Source of the DNA: Pseudoleptotrichia goodfellowii
GTDB taxonomy: Bacteria; Fusobacteriota; Fusobacteriia; Fusobacteriales; Leptotrichiaceae
DNA: 64,000 bases
Direction of reading: 5' to 3'
NCBI RefSeq assembly: GCF_007990505.1
Contig: NZ_AP019822.1
Span: 1,240,001-1,304,000, forward strand
The position numbers and the translations under genes were made by a program. The first letter of the stretch is position 1. Every line of letters begins with the position of its first letter. The notes under the pieces are model-generated. The model saw only the letters and a list, made by a program, of their open reading frames with translations. It was not told where the DNA came from and did not search any database. Shown piece after piece: positions 44,649-54,368 of this stretch.

Positions 44649-45980
44649 TTATTTCAAAGAATTTAATCCTGCAAGATTTATAAAGTTCCAAGGTTTATTG
44701 TAATGAGGCTGGAAGAAGAAATCTATAAACGCAAGCTCTTCTACAGTCATTCCGTTTTGGATACATACGGATATAGTGTTAATAGACTGTGTCAAATCAG
44801 CTTTTGATGTCAACTGTGCTCCCACTATTCTTCTTGAACTTTTTTCATATACTACTTTGAAAGTCACTTTTTCATAAGTAGGCATAAACTCAGGTCTGTA
44901 GTTGTCCACCGCATAAACAAAATCAACATCCAATCCTTCACTTTTTGCTGTTTCATAAGTTAATCCTGTAGAAGACATATTGTTTTCATATATTTTGATT
45001 CCTGATGTTCCCTGAGTTCCCGGATGTTTTATTTTATTTTCGCTTAAATTCAAGGCCGCCAAAGTTCCCATTCTCACTGCATTTGTCGCAAGAGGAATAT
45101 ATCTGTATGTTTTCAAAGGATTGTAATAAACCGAACAGCAATCTCCTGCAGCCATTACATCATAATCGCTAGTTCTCATGTATTCATCCACTTTTATAGC
45201 TCCGTTAGGCAACATATCCAACTGTCCTTTAAATAATTGTGTATTCGGCACAAATCCTACACACATGATTACCATATCAGTTTCATATTCGTTTTTATCT
45301 GTAACTACTTTTGTTACGTTTCCGTTCTCACCTTCAAATCTGACTACTTTTTCTCCTGTAGCTATTACTATCCCTCTTTGTCTGAAAGATTCTTCAGCAA
45401 TGTCCGTATATTCTTTATCAAAATATTTACTTAAAATTCTTTCTTCGGCATCTACAAGAACTACTTCTTTTCCGTTATCTCTGAATGCTTCTACCAGTTC
45501 CACTCCGATATATCCCGCACCTACAACAATTATCTTTTTGGAATGTTTTGCTCTTTCAATTATTTCATTTGAATGATTGAAGTTTTTTGAAAGCAAAATA
45601 TTATTCAAATCTATCCCCTTAATAGGAGGAATTATAGGCCACGATCCCGAAGTAATGATCAACTTGTCAAAAGTTTCGTTAAATTCAATTCCTGTTTCCA
45701 TATTTACTACACGAACTTTTTTACCTTTTATGTCAACATTTTTAACATCATGTTTCATTCTTGTATCTACATTTAATTCTTTCAATTTTTCAGGCGAACA
45801 GTAGAACAAACCTTGAGGATCTTTTACTACGCCTCCGACATACAATGCTATTCCGCATGAAAGGAACGAAATATTGTCATTTCTTTCAAATACTGTTATT
45901 TCAACATCCGGATTTATTCTTTTCAAGTTAAGAATTGCTGCTGTCCCCGCATGTGTACACCCTATTACAACTACTTTCAT
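44649..45980 (-). CDS. nox: Water-forming NADH oxidase / CoA-disulfide-reductase-family flavoprotein
   Basis: A 443-residue FAD protein that reduces O2 to water with NADH, protecting an anaerobe and regenerating NAD+. VVIGCTHAGTAA is the FAD-binding loop, C42 in FLSCGIALYVGG is the redox-active cysteine, VVGAGYIGVELVEAF near 152 is the NADH-binding loop, and the C-terminal dimer domain ends FQPHYNKPWNFIN. The closely related CoA-disulfide reductases share these motifs; the fold and length fit Nox slightly better. GAAGGAGAG precedes the ATG. Confidence 0.88.
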   Translation of the reverse strand: MKVVVIGCTHAGTAAILNLKRINPDVEITVFERNDNISFLSCGIALYVGGVVKDPQGLFYCSPEKLKELNVDTRMKHDVKNVDIKGKKVRVVNMETGIEFNETFDKLIITSGSWPIIPPIKGIDLNNILLSKNFNHSNEIIERAKHSKKIIVVGAGYIGVELVEAFRDNGKEVVLVDAEERILSKYFDKEYTDIAEESFRQRGIVIATGEKVVRFEGENGNVTKVVTDKNEYETDMVIMCVGFVPNTQLFKGQLDMLPNGAIKVDEYMRTSDYDVMAAGDCCSVYYNPLKTYRYIPLATNAVRMGTLAALNLSENKIKHPGTQGTSGIKIYENNMSSTGLTYETAKSEGLDVDFVYAVDNYRPEFMPTYEKVTFKVVYEKSSRRIVGAQLTSKADLTQSINTISVCIQNGMTVEELAFIDFFFQPHYNKPWNFINLAGLNSLK

Positions 45981-46032
45981 TTTTTCAAACTCTCCTTCGC
46001 AAATTATTTATTTCTTTTTTATATACAACCTT

Positions 46033-46061
46033 AGTATACTATAAAATTTGAAAAATGTAAA
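46033..46061 (-). promoter_or_regulatory. Promoter of nox
   Basis: TTTACA (46056-46061) and TATACT (46033-46038) with a 17-base spacer. Confidence 0.55.
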
Positions 46062-46235
46062 ACATAAAAATGAAAATATTTTAAATTTTTTCTTGTTTTT
46101 AATCCGATTTATTCAAAACCTTTTATTTTAGGTTTAAAAAATGTTTTTTTATAAGACTTTTTACTCAACACTGTAATTTGCTAACCTTATCATTATAAAA
46201 TTCTTTAAAATTACTGATTTTTTTCATAATTATCT

Positions 46236-47225
46236 CTATTCACTAAAATCTTTTACTTCTTTCAGTAATCTTCTTAAAGTATGAGAATCAGCTTGAGGAG
46301 CATTTATTTCTCTTTTCCAGTATTTACTTCCTTTTACCCCGTGAAAAAGTCCGTGAGTGTGCATCAAAAATAAATGCGGTCTTTTATTCTCTCTTTCCAT
46401 TTTTTCCACATACAAAATCATTTTTTCAATTATTTCTTCTCTTGTAATTTCTATATTTTTTCCGTAATATTTTCCGAACTTACTTAATATCATAGGATTA
46501 TCATATATTTCTCTTCCGAGCATCACAGCATCCACATATTTCAAATGTTCATCAATCTGCTCTGTTGTTTTTATCCCTCCGTTCATTTCAATATGCAGTT
46601 CAGGCTTTTCCTTTTTCAATCTGTATACTTCTTCATATCTCAGTGGCGGTATTTCTCTGTTTTGTTTAGGATCAAGTCCTTCAAGAACAGCTATTCTGGC
46701 ATGAACAACATATTTTTTTACTCCTGCCTTCTGAGTGATATTGACAAAATTCAGCATATCCTCATATTTATCGAGTAAAGTCCTTTTAAAAGTTTCAGGC
46801 AATATATTTTTCCCATCAATTCCTATTCTGTGCTTTATAGAAACAGGTTTATCAGTAGCTTTTTTAATTTCCGCCACTATCTCAGCTACTGTTTCAGGAA
46901 AAGCCATTAAATAGGCTCCCATCATATTACCCGACACCCTGTCTGAAGGACATCCTACGTTCAGATTTATCTCGTCATAATTATACTTTTCGGCAATCTT
47001 TATCGCTTCGTATGCCTCTTTTTTATTTGTAACAGCAAGCTGAAGAACAATAGGATGTTCCGTATCATCAAATTCCAAAATATAGTCACTGTCGCCGTTT
47101 ATGACAGCCTGTGCCGTTATCATTTCAGTATATAACAGCACATCTTTATTTATCATTCTCACAAAATTTCTGAAATTTCTGTCGGTTCTGTCTACCATAG
47201 GTGCAATACTTATAATATTTTTCAT
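46236..47225 (-). CDS. dusA: tRNA-dihydrouridine synthase A
   Basis: A 329-residue FMN enzyme that reduces uridine to dihydrouridine (D20/D20a) in tRNA. ISIAPMVDRTDRNFRNF is at the N-terminus, followed by LNVGCPSDRV with the catalytic cysteine, SIKHRIGID, and MNGGIKTTEQ. The C-terminal helical domain includes HTHGLFHGVKGSKYWKR, typical of DusA. It is downstream of the M48 lipoprotein gene by 26 bp. Confidence 0.94.
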   Translation of the reverse strand: MKNIISIAPMVDRTDRNFRNFVRMINKDVLLYTEMITAQAVINGDSDYILEFDDTEHPIVLQLAVTNKKEAYEAIKIAEKYNYDEINLNVGCPSDRVSGNMMGAYLMAFPETVAEIVAEIKKATDKPVSIKHRIGIDGKNILPETFKRTLLDKYEDMLNFVNITQKAGVKKYVVHARIAVLEGLDPKQNREIPPLRYEEVYRLKKEKPELHIEMNGGIKTTEQIDEHLKYVDAVMLGREIYDNPMILSKFGKYYGKNIEITREEIIEKMILYVEKMERENKRPHLFLMHTHGLFHGVKGSKYWKREINAPQADSHTLRRLLKEVKDFSE

Positions 47226-47251
47226 GTAAATCTTTCTTTTCCGATCTTCAA

Positions 47252-48061
47252 TTATTTTTTATAATATTTCATAGCTTCAGGTAAAAAGTTTTTCAATGCT
47301 TCTATTCTCTTTTCCGTAGACGGATGTGTCGACAATATTTCTACATTTCTTCCTTTTTCCATTGCCATCATTCTTTCCTGAGCTTTTATAGCCTCTTCAG
47401 GATTATATCCTGCCATTGCCATAAATATCATTCCGTATTTGTCGGCTTCATATTCCTGTGTTCTGCTGAACTTCAAGAGTCCTACTGAAAGTCCCTGACC
47501 CACCAAATCATTATTTACAACAGAAGTTGCTCCTCCTGTAAGAGCATCGGCTACTTCTTTTCCAAGCATAATCAATCCTGCAGCTGTTCTTCCGCTCTGA
47601 CTTTCTGCATGATGTCCTCCTATTACGTGACCTATTTCATGCCCCATAACAAAAGCTACTCCTGCATCGGTTTTTAATACCGGCATTATCCCTGTGTAAA
47701 AAGCTATTTTCCCGCCGGGAAGTGCAAAAGCATTAATGTCTTCACTTTTTATAAGATTAAACTCCCAACTCAAATCTTTTACTTTATTGCTCATTCCGTT
47801 TTCATTCATAAATTTTTCCACAGATGTCGATATTCTTCTCCCTATTGCAGCAAGTCTACGCCCGTCAGGTGTATCATTTGCAATCATGTTTTTGGAACGC
47901 AGCTTACTTATAAACTCTGAATATTGCTGTTTCGACTCTGCCACAAGACTATCATCACTTACAAGTTTAAGTTGCTTTCTCCCCGTCAAAGGTGCTGTGG
48001 TACAGCTTACAAGTGCCGTCACCCCCGTTAAAATCATTAAAATTTTAAAAATTTTTTTCAT
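47252..48061 (-). CDS. M48-family metalloprotease lipoprotein (LoiP/BepA-like)
   Basis: A 269-residue protein with lipobox LVSC (C20) and the zinc motif HEIGH (H141, E142, H145); a downstream QEYEADKYG supplies the third ligand. It is probably an envelope quality-control protease attached to the outer membrane. STHPSTEKRIEALKNFLPEA closes the domain. It is cotranscribed with dusA and probably the small membrane protein upstream. Confidence 0.9.
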   Translation of the reverse strand: MKKIFKILMILTGVTALVSCTTAPLTGRKQLKLVSDDSLVAESKQQYSEFISKLRSKNMIANDTPDGRRLAAIGRRISTSVEKFMNENGMSNKVKDLSWEFNLIKSEDINAFALPGGKIAFYTGIMPVLKTDAGVAFVMGHEIGHVIGGHHAESQSGRTAAGLIMLGKEVADALTGGATSVVNNDLVGQGLSVGLLKFSRTQEYEADKYGMIFMAMAGYNPEEAIKAQERMMAMEKGRNVEILSTHPSTEKRIEALKNFLPEAMKYYKK

Positions 48062-48078
48062 ACTTTCCTCCCGTTAGA

Positions 48079-48456
48079 TCATTTATAGTAAATAAAAAAT
48101 ATATAATATAATAAAATTATTATACTCACAATGTCAGATAAAATAAAGATTTTATAAAATTTTTTTATATTTCTTTTTATCAATAATACAATAATTGCAA
48201 TAAGTTTTACAACTCCTGTTATAGCCATAATTAAAAGCATATAATCTTCAATTTTAAATTTATAATTTTCCCCAAAACCCGGTGAATTATACATATTCAC
48301 CACTATCATTCCAAATCCGAATAAGATTTGCCAATACACAGTAATTAGTATATAATCTACTAATAATAAATTACTGATTATTTTTTTCAATTTATCATTT
48401 TTATTAAAGACTATTTTCAAAATTAAAAGCAATACTGTTGCAATTATAGTAATCAT
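48079..48456 (-). CDS. Small membrane protein of unknown function
   Basis: A 125-residue protein with about four hydrophobic segments. I start at ATG 48456 (MITIIATVLLLILKIVF), since AAGGAG lies just before it; the in-frame ATG at 48480 lacks such a site. No family recognised. It precedes the M48 lipoprotein gene by 17 bp. Confidence 0.65.
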   Translation of the reverse strand: MITIIATVLLLILKIVFNKNDKLKKIISNLLLVDYILITVYWQILFGFGMIVVNMYNSPGFGENYKFKIEDYMLLIMAITGVVKLIAIIVLLIKRNIKKFYKIFILSDIVSIIILLYYIFFIYYK

Positions 48457-48635
48457 AAATTTCTCCTTAATAATTTTCATATATTTTACAATTTTTTCCC
48501 TTTTTTTTCAATATATTAATCTTTATCTTGACAATGAAAATCAAAAATAAGATTTTTAAATAATATTCATTGAAAAATAAGTTTTTATATATTATAATTA
48601 GGATATAAAAGTAATTTTTAAAAAAGGAGAATATA

Positions 48636-49499
48636 ATGTTTGAAAACAGTTTAAAAACAGGATTGCTTATGACAGGACTTGTAGCTTTATTTGTAGCAAT
48701 CGGAAGTTTATTCGGACGGGAAGGAGCATTATTGGGACTTTTAATTGCCGGAGGAATGAGCTTTTTCAGTTACTGGAACAGTGACAAACTGGTTTTAAGC
48801 TCATACAGGGCACAGGAAGTCACAGAAGTAAATAATCCGAGGTTATACAGAATGGTACAGAATCTGGCTAAAAATGCCGGTCTTCCCATGCCGAAAATTT
48901 ACATTATACCCGAACAGCAGCCTAATGCTTTTGCCACAGGAAGAGATCCCCAACATGCTGCCGTAGCCTGTACACAGGGATTACTTGAAATAATGAACGA
49001 TGAAGAATTATCAGGAGTCTTGGGACACGAATTGGGGCATGTAAAACATAGAGACATTTTGATAAGTACCATTGCAGCAACTTTTGCCGGTGCTATTTCC
49101 AATATAGCAAGATTTTTGCCTTATTACGGTGCAGGAACAAGGCGTCGTCGTAATGATGATAACGGAGGAACTGCAGCATTGGCGATGTTACTTTCATTAT
49201 TGGCTCCTATAGGTGCTTTAATAATTCAGATGTCTATTTCAAGAAAAAGAGAATTTATGGCAGACAGAGCCGGTGCCGAATTTTCGGGAAATCCGTTATA
49301 TTTAAGAAACGCTCTTGTAAAGCTTGAAACTTACAGTCAAAGAATACAGATGAATAATAGAAATCCTGCTTATTCTCATATGTTCATAGTAAATCCTTTG
49401 GCAGGATTGTCAGGCTTGGCAAATTTATTCAGAACTCACCCTTCTACCGAAGAAAGAATAAGCGAACTTGAAAAAATGGCAAGAAATAAAGGATATTAA
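48636..49499 (+). CDS. htpX: Membrane protease HtpX
   Basis: A 287-residue inner-membrane M48 zinc protease that degrades misfolded membrane proteins. Two N-terminal membrane helices precede the motif HELGH (H131, E132, H135). Two further hydrophobic segments (~145-200) and SRKREFMADRAGAEFSG, the third zinc ligand region, follow. THPSTEERISELEKMA is the family C-terminus. AAAGGAGAAT precedes the ATG. It is divergent from the second M48 gene, and the GNAT gene follows closely. Confidence 0.94.
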   Translation: MFENSLKTGLLMTGLVALFVAIGSLFGREGALLGLLIAGGMSFFSYWNSDKLVLSSYRAQEVTEVNNPRLYRMVQNLAKNAGLPMPKIYIIPEQQPNAFATGRDPQHAAVACTQGLLEIMNDEELSGVLGHELGHVKHRDILISTIAATFAGAISNIARFLPYYGAGTRRRRNDDNGGTAALAMLLSLLAPIGALIIQMSISRKREFMADRAGAEFSGNPLYLRNALVKLETYSQRIQMNNRNPAYSHMFIVNPLAGLSGLANLFRTHPSTEERISELEKMARNKGY

Positions 49500-49520
49500 T
49501 TTTAAGAGAGGTGAATTTTA

Positions 49521-49952
49521 ATGGCTTGGATTTGTAAAGAGTTTAACGAACTTGATGTAAATGAACTTTTTCTTATTTATAAAGAAAGAGTTGCTGTATT
49601 CGTTGTAGAACAGGAATGTCCTTATCAGGAAGTTGATGATAATGATTTAATCGCAACTCATCTTTTTAAAATCGATAATAATAAAATTACTGCTTATTGT
49701 CGTATTATTCCTGAAAATGACGGTATTCACTTAGGACGGGTATTAGTTGCAAAAAACGAAAGAAAATCGGGGGCAGGACGTGAACTTGTTTCCGAAGCAT
49801 TGAAAGTTATAAAAGAAAAATGGAAAGATATGCCTATTCATGCACAGGCACAGGCGTATTTAGAGAATTTTTACAATTCTTTCGACTTTAAAGCCGTTTC
49901 GGACGTTTATCTTGAGGATAACATTCCTCATTTGGATATGATTTTGAAATAA
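49521..49952 (+). CDS. GNAT-family N-acetyltransferase (ElaA-like)
   Basis: A 143-residue protein matching the ElaA group: FNELDVNELFLIYKERVAVF at the N-terminus, VVEQECPYQEVDDND, and LGRVLVAKNERKSGAGREL, the acetyl-CoA binding loop. The last part LENFYNSFDFKAVSDVYLED is typical. The substrate is unknown. It lies 21 bp after htpX, so it is probably cotranscribed, and ends at a terminator. Confidence 0.88.
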   Translation: MAWICKEFNELDVNELFLIYKERVAVFVVEQECPYQEVDDNDLIATHLFKIDNNKITAYCRIIPENDGIHLGRVLVAKNERKSGAGRELVSEALKVIKEKWKDMPIHAQAQAYLENFYNSFDFKAVSDVYLEDNIPHLDMILK

Positions 49953-49960
49953 ATTTCAAA

Positions 49961-49996
49961 GGAAGTATATGAGAATTAAACTGTCTCTATACTTCC
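49961..49996. terminator. Bidirectional terminator between the GNAT gene and arcT
   Basis: Stem GGAAGTATA/TATACTTCC followed by ATTTTTTATATTTT. It closes the arginine cluster from the other side. Confidence 0.7.
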
Positions 49997-50014
49997 ATTT
50001 TTTATATTTTCAGA

Positions 50015-51139
50015 TTAATGATTATCAAACTCTCTCAAATATTCTGAAAGAGCTTTTAATCCGTTTTTCAATGTTTCGGTGTGAGTACAATAACCTAATC
50101 TTGCGTATCCCGGCATATCAAAACGATTTCCGGGAACAAGAAGAACTCCTTTTTCTTTAAGCAATTTAATACAAAATTCCTCGATTTCCAAAGGTATATC
50201 CAATTTAATAAAAGAAGTGGATACATGTCTCGGAAAAATTAATGAAACTCTCGGTTCATTTTTTACCCATTCTTTTACTATATTCAGATTTTCCGATACT
50301 ATTTTTCGATTACGTTCCAAAACTGCTTCTTTATTTTTCAGTACATAAGCAGCAAGATAATCATCAAAAACTCCCATACAAATCATAGTATAATCTCTAT
50401 ATTTACGAAAAATATCGGTTATTTCCGGATTAGCTGCAGTCCAGCCTATTCTTATTCCGGGAATGGAATAAGTTTTGGAAAGACTGTTTGCAGAAATTCC
50501 TTTATCATATATGTCTGCAATAGCAGGTATATAAAGCCCTTCCTCCAACGGTTTGTAAACTTCATCTGAAAGAATGTAAGCACCGCAGGATTTTGCTATT
50601 TCTACCAGTTCTTTTAAAAACTCTTCTTCCATTACCGCCCCTGTAGGATTATTCGCATTATTAATACAAATCATCTTTGTATCAGGTCGAATCATTTTAT
50701 GTAATTCATCCAAATCAGGCAGCCAATTTTTTTCTTCTCTTATATGCCACAAATCAACTTCTGCTCCTAAAGAACGGGGAATGTCGTATAATTGCTGATA
50801 CGTAGGGTAAAGTGAAATCACATGATCTCCCGGCTCAATTAAAGAATATAGAGCCAGAAAATTTGCTCCCGTAGCTCCATTTGTCTGTAAAATCTGTTCA
50901 GGCGAAATATTTTTATACAGCATACTTACCTGTTTTTTAAATTCGGGAGAGCCTTCTATCCAGCCGTAATTCATTTTTTTATTCAATAAATCACTAAAAA
51001 ATTCTTCCTGTGTTTTGCCCCCTATTTTAATAATTTCTTCTAAAGTAAACGAGGCTATTGAACTTCCTGCAATATCATAAACAGCATCATTTTCCCATAC
51101 ATTCAGCCACTCTTCCACTCCGAAATTTGCTATTTTCAT
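50015..51139 (-). CDS. arcT: ArcT-type aminotransferase of the arginine deiminase cluster
   Basis: A 374-residue fold-type I PLP protein: NATGANFLALYSL-like region at 87-101, NNANNPTGA (160-168), SDEVYKPLEE, and the PLP lysine K222 in SLSKTYSIPGIRIGW with R230. Arginine deiminase clusters of lactobacilli include arcT, a putative transaminase of unknown role; position and size agree. It is the last gene of the cluster, 18 bp after the antiporter. AAGGAG precedes the ATG. Confidence 0.82.
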   Translation of the reverse strand: MKIANFGVEEWLNVWENDAVYDIAGSSIASFTLEEIIKIGGKTQEEFFSDLLNKKMNYGWIEGSPEFKKQVSMLYKNISPEQILQTNGATGANFLALYSLIEPGDHVISLYPTYQQLYDIPRSLGAEVDLWHIREEKNWLPDLDELHKMIRPDTKMICINNANNPTGAVMEEEFLKELVEIAKSCGAYILSDEVYKPLEEGLYIPAIADIYDKGISANSLSKTYSIPGIRIGWTAANPEITDIFRKYRDYTMICMGVFDDYLAAYVLKNKEAVLERNRKIVSENLNIVKEWVKNEPRVSLIFPRHVSTSFIKLDIPLEIEEFCIKLLKEKGVLLVPGNRFDMPGYARLGYCTHTETLKNGLKALSEYLREFDNH

Positions 51140-51157
51140 ACTATCATCTCCTTACTT

Positions 51158-52567
51158 TTAAACGGCTATCTGTCCTGTAAAGAGCATATAAATTGATAAT
51201 AATGCTCCTATTACTATAAAAATTATTACAATGGATTCCTTTTGTGAAAATACTTTTGAAATCCCGTTTTCTTTTCTTGCTTTTGCATAAAGATATATTC
51301 CTAATATGTATACTGTCAAGCACAAAAGAAAATATCCTATTCCCGATGCCCAAATAGCCCAAAGATAAAATACCGATCCGAAGAGTCCTATAAAAAGCTG
51401 ACTCCACTCTTTATTTTCATATGAATATATTACCTGATACAGAGTTACAAACAACCATGAAACAAATATTGCTGCAGTACACAATGAATACGCAAAACTG
51501 TAAGCTTTATCCGTAAACAAAAGAGTAAATACAAATGCCTGTGTCAATACTGTCATAAATAAAAGCGAGAAAGTCGGAGCTTTTTTCTCGTTTAACTCTC
51601 CGAATTTTTTAGGCAGAAGATTTCTTTTTGCCATAAGAAGTGTAGTTTCTGCAGGTAACATTGTCCATGAAAGCCAGCAACCGAAAATCGAAATAATTAA
51701 TGCGATATTTACAAGAGCTGCTCCCCATGTACCTACAAGAGCCTGAAGTATATAACCCATTGCAGGTTGTCCTAATTTCGACAGTTCTTCTCTTGTCATT
51801 AACCCATAAGGCAGAATAGACGCCAAAATATATACGATTAATAATCCTGTCAATCCTAAAATTGTGGATTTTCCTACTATTGATTTCTTTTCAGCACGAT
51901 CCGACATCATTGCCGCTCCTTCAATACCTACAAATACCCACATTAATACCATCATACTTTTCTGTATTTGAGAGAAAACCTGAGAAAATTCAAAATTTCC
52001 CGAAACTGTTCCCCAAAAATTTGCTGAAAATACGTCGGCTTTAAAAGATATTACCGCAATAACGATAAATAAAACTAAAGGAACCAATTTACAAACAGTA
52101 ATAACGGCATTTAATATTGCGGCACTTTCCACTCCTCTGTTTACAAGGTAAAACATTAACCACAAAATAACACTTGCCGATAAAATAGATATCAGATTAT
52201 TTCCCTGCCCGTATGCAGGCACAAAATAAGCTACTGCACTCATCATCATTGTAGCAAAAGCTACGTTTCCAAGCCAGGAAGATAACCAATATCCCCAACC
52301 GCTTATAAACCCTCCGAAAGGACCAAATCCTGTTTCTGCATAACTGAATATACCGCTTAAATCGGGACATTTTTCATTTAAGTTGGTTAAACTCAAACAT
52401 AACATTAATACACCGAATCCTACAATTACCCAAGCCAGTAAAGCAGCACCCGGACCGGCACTTGATGCCATATCGCCCGATATACCGAAAATTCCGCTTC
52501 CCAGAGAAGAACTTATTACTAATGCTGTCAAAGCAAAAATCCCTAATTTTTTCTGTTTATTTGGCAT
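51158..52567 (-). CDS. arcD: APC-family arginine/ornithine antiporter (ArcD type)
   Basis: A 469-residue amino acid-polyamine-organocation carrier with twelve segments; SSSLGSGIFGISGDMA is the substrate-binding helix 1 motif. WVFVGIEGAAMMSDRAEKK is in helix 6, typical of basic amino acid antiporters. It would exchange external arginine for ornithine without energy cost. AGGAGGAG precedes the ATG. It lies 46 bp after argS. Confidence 0.88.
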   Translation of the reverse strand: MPNKQKKLGIFALTALVISSSLGSGIFGISGDMASSAGPGAALLAWVIVGFGVLMLCLSLTNLNEKCPDLSGIFSYAETGFGPFGGFISGWGYWLSSWLGNVAFATMMMSAVAYFVPAYGQGNNLISILSASVILWLMFYLVNRGVESAAILNAVITVCKLVPLVLFIVIAVISFKADVFSANFWGTVSGNFEFSQVFSQIQKSMMVLMWVFVGIEGAAMMSDRAEKKSIVGKSTILGLTGLLIVYILASILPYGLMTREELSKLGQPAMGYILQALVGTWGAALVNIALIISIFGCWLSWTMLPAETTLLMAKRNLLPKKFGELNEKKAPTFSLLFMTVLTQAFVFTLLFTDKAYSFAYSLCTAAIFVSWLFVTLYQVIYSYENKEWSQLFIGLFGSVFYLWAIWASGIGYFLLCLTVYILGIYLYAKARKENGISKVFSQKESIVIIFIVIGALLSIYMLFTGQIAV

Positions 52568-52613
52568 AATTTCTCCTCCTCTATTTAATTTGAATATTAT
52601 TTATAATTCTGTT

Positions 52614-54341
52614 TTACATCCTGTCGACCACTTCTATCCCTAATAATTGTAACCCTTCTTTTATTATATAAGCTGTTTTTTCCGCAAGTAAAAGTTTCAT
52701 ATAAAATCTGCTTTTATCTTCTTCTTTTAATATGGATTCTGTTGCATAAAATGTATTAAAAATTTTGGCTGTTTCAAACAGATAATCCGCTATCAGATTC
52801 GGTTTATAAGCCTCACATGCTTTCATGACCGAATAAGGAAACTTCAGTAATGCAGTAGCCAGTTCTCTTTCTTCTCCGTTAAAGTTTTCGGAAATCTGCC
52901 TATAATTTTTGTTATAATCAATATTATTTTCCTTAATTTTTCTGAAAATGGACATTATTCTCACATATGTATACTGGAGATAAGGCGAAGTATTTTCTTC
53001 AAAATTCAGAACTTTATCCCATGAAAAAGATATCGGAGTCATTCTGTTCTGACTTAAATCAAAGTATTTTACAGCTCCTATCCCTACAATTTTTCCAATT
53101 TCCTTCTTTTCTTTTTCGGACAAATCGGGATTCCTCAAATCAATGATTTTTTCGGCTTCTTTTACTGCCTGTTCAAGTATATTGATAAGCCTTATATTAT
53201 TTTCTTCTGTTGCCGACGAGATAATATCATCTTCAAATCTCATAATTCCGAACCATACATGAGTTTTCTCATAAGCATATTCTTTTCCTGCCATTTCGGA
53301 TATTTTAAATACCTGTCTGAAATGCTCTTTCGGCCTTTCATCCATCACATATATAGCATTTTCAATATTCAAAACATCTTTTCTGTATTTTATTGTTGCC
53401 AAATCCGTTGAAGGATAAGAAATATAATTACCGTCTTTTCTTTGAAGTATACAAGGTGTTATTTTTTCCTCTTTGGCAAAATATACTGTCAGTACACCAT
53501 CATCAAGCACTGCAATTTTCTTATTTTTAAGAGATTCGAGTATTTCCGGTATCATTTCTGCATAAAAAGATTCCCCGTTATACATATCAAATTTTACGTT
53601 TAATATATTGTACACTTTTTCAAATTCTTTCAATGAGCATTTTACAAAATTTTTCCATAATTTTACGTTTTCTTTATCTCTTGCTTTCAATTTTTCCCAT
53701 TCTTCTTTTGCCGAAACCTCCAATTCCGGATTTAATTGAGCCTCATCGGAAAACTTTATATATATTCTTTCCAATTCTCCTATAGGATTTTTCTTATACT
53801 CTTCTTCATCCAGCCATTTATTACATCCCACTATCAGCTTTCCAAAATGGCTTCCCCAATCTCCTAAATGATTATCTCCCAACACTTTAAAACCTACATA
53901 TTCCAATATACGCTTTAAAGAATCTCCGATTATTGTACTTCTCAAATGACCTATATGCATCCTTTTGGCTATATTCGGCGAAGAATAGTCTATAATTGTC
54001 TTTTTGGAAGTATCAATCGGAAAAATATATTTTCCTTCTCCTATTTTTTTTAGTTCCTCAATAATTTTTGAATTTTTTATATATATATTTAAAAATCCGG
54101 GATCTGTAATTTCAAATTTATCGATAATATCGTTATCTTCAAATTTATCCGCTATTTCTGCGGCAATCTCTCTCGGATTTTTTTCTATTATTTTTGAATT
54201 TATCAAAGCAAAATTAGTCTGAAAATCGGCAAATTCCTTCTTTGACGAATATTGAATTTCGACCTTTTGAGAATTTTTACCGAATATCTTCTCAATATTT
54301 TTATTTAATATATCTTCGACTTTAATTATTATCGGTTTCAT
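52614..54341 (-). CDS. argS: Arginyl-tRNA synthetase
   Basis: A class I synthetase charging tRNAArg. The HIGH motif is in RMHIGHLRST; a KMSKS motif is not evident, as in many ArgRS. An N-terminal tRNA-binding domain (~1-100) and a C-terminal anticodon-binding helical domain ending LLGIEVVDRM are visible. I start at the ATG at 54341 (575 aa), because GGAGG lies just before it and overlaps the upstream ATG at 54353. Its place inside an arginine catabolism cluster is unusual. Confidence 0.95.
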   Translation of the reverse strand: MKPIIIKVEDILNKNIEKIFGKNSQKVEIQYSSKKEFADFQTNFALINSKIIEKNPREIAAEIADKFEDNDIIDKFEITDPGFLNIYIKNSKIIEELKKIGEGKYIFPIDTSKKTIIDYSSPNIAKRMHIGHLRSTIIGDSLKRILEYVGFKVLGDNHLGDWGSHFGKLIVGCNKWLDEEEYKKNPIGELERIYIKFSDEAQLNPELEVSAKEEWEKLKARDKENVKLWKNFVKCSLKEFEKVYNILNVKFDMYNGESFYAEMIPEILESLKNKKIAVLDDGVLTVYFAKEEKITPCILQRKDGNYISYPSTDLATIKYRKDVLNIENAIYVMDERPKEHFRQVFKISEMAGKEYAYEKTHVWFGIMRFEDDIISSATEENNIRLINILEQAVKEAEKIIDLRNPDLSEKEKKEIGKIVGIGAVKYFDLSQNRMTPISFSWDKVLNFEENTSPYLQYTYVRIMSIFRKIKENNIDYNKNYRQISENFNGEERELATALLKFPYSVMKACEAYKPNLIADYLFETAKIFNTFYATESILKEEDKSRFYMKLLLAEKTAYIIKEGLQLLGIEVVDRM

Positions 54342-54368
54342 CTTGCCCTCCATTTCCGTTAAGTATTA

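Noticed and set aside
51144-51407. 87-aa frame overlapping the arcD 3' end
   Set aside because: It overlaps the arcD frame fully on the same strand and has no ribosome-binding site or family resemblance.
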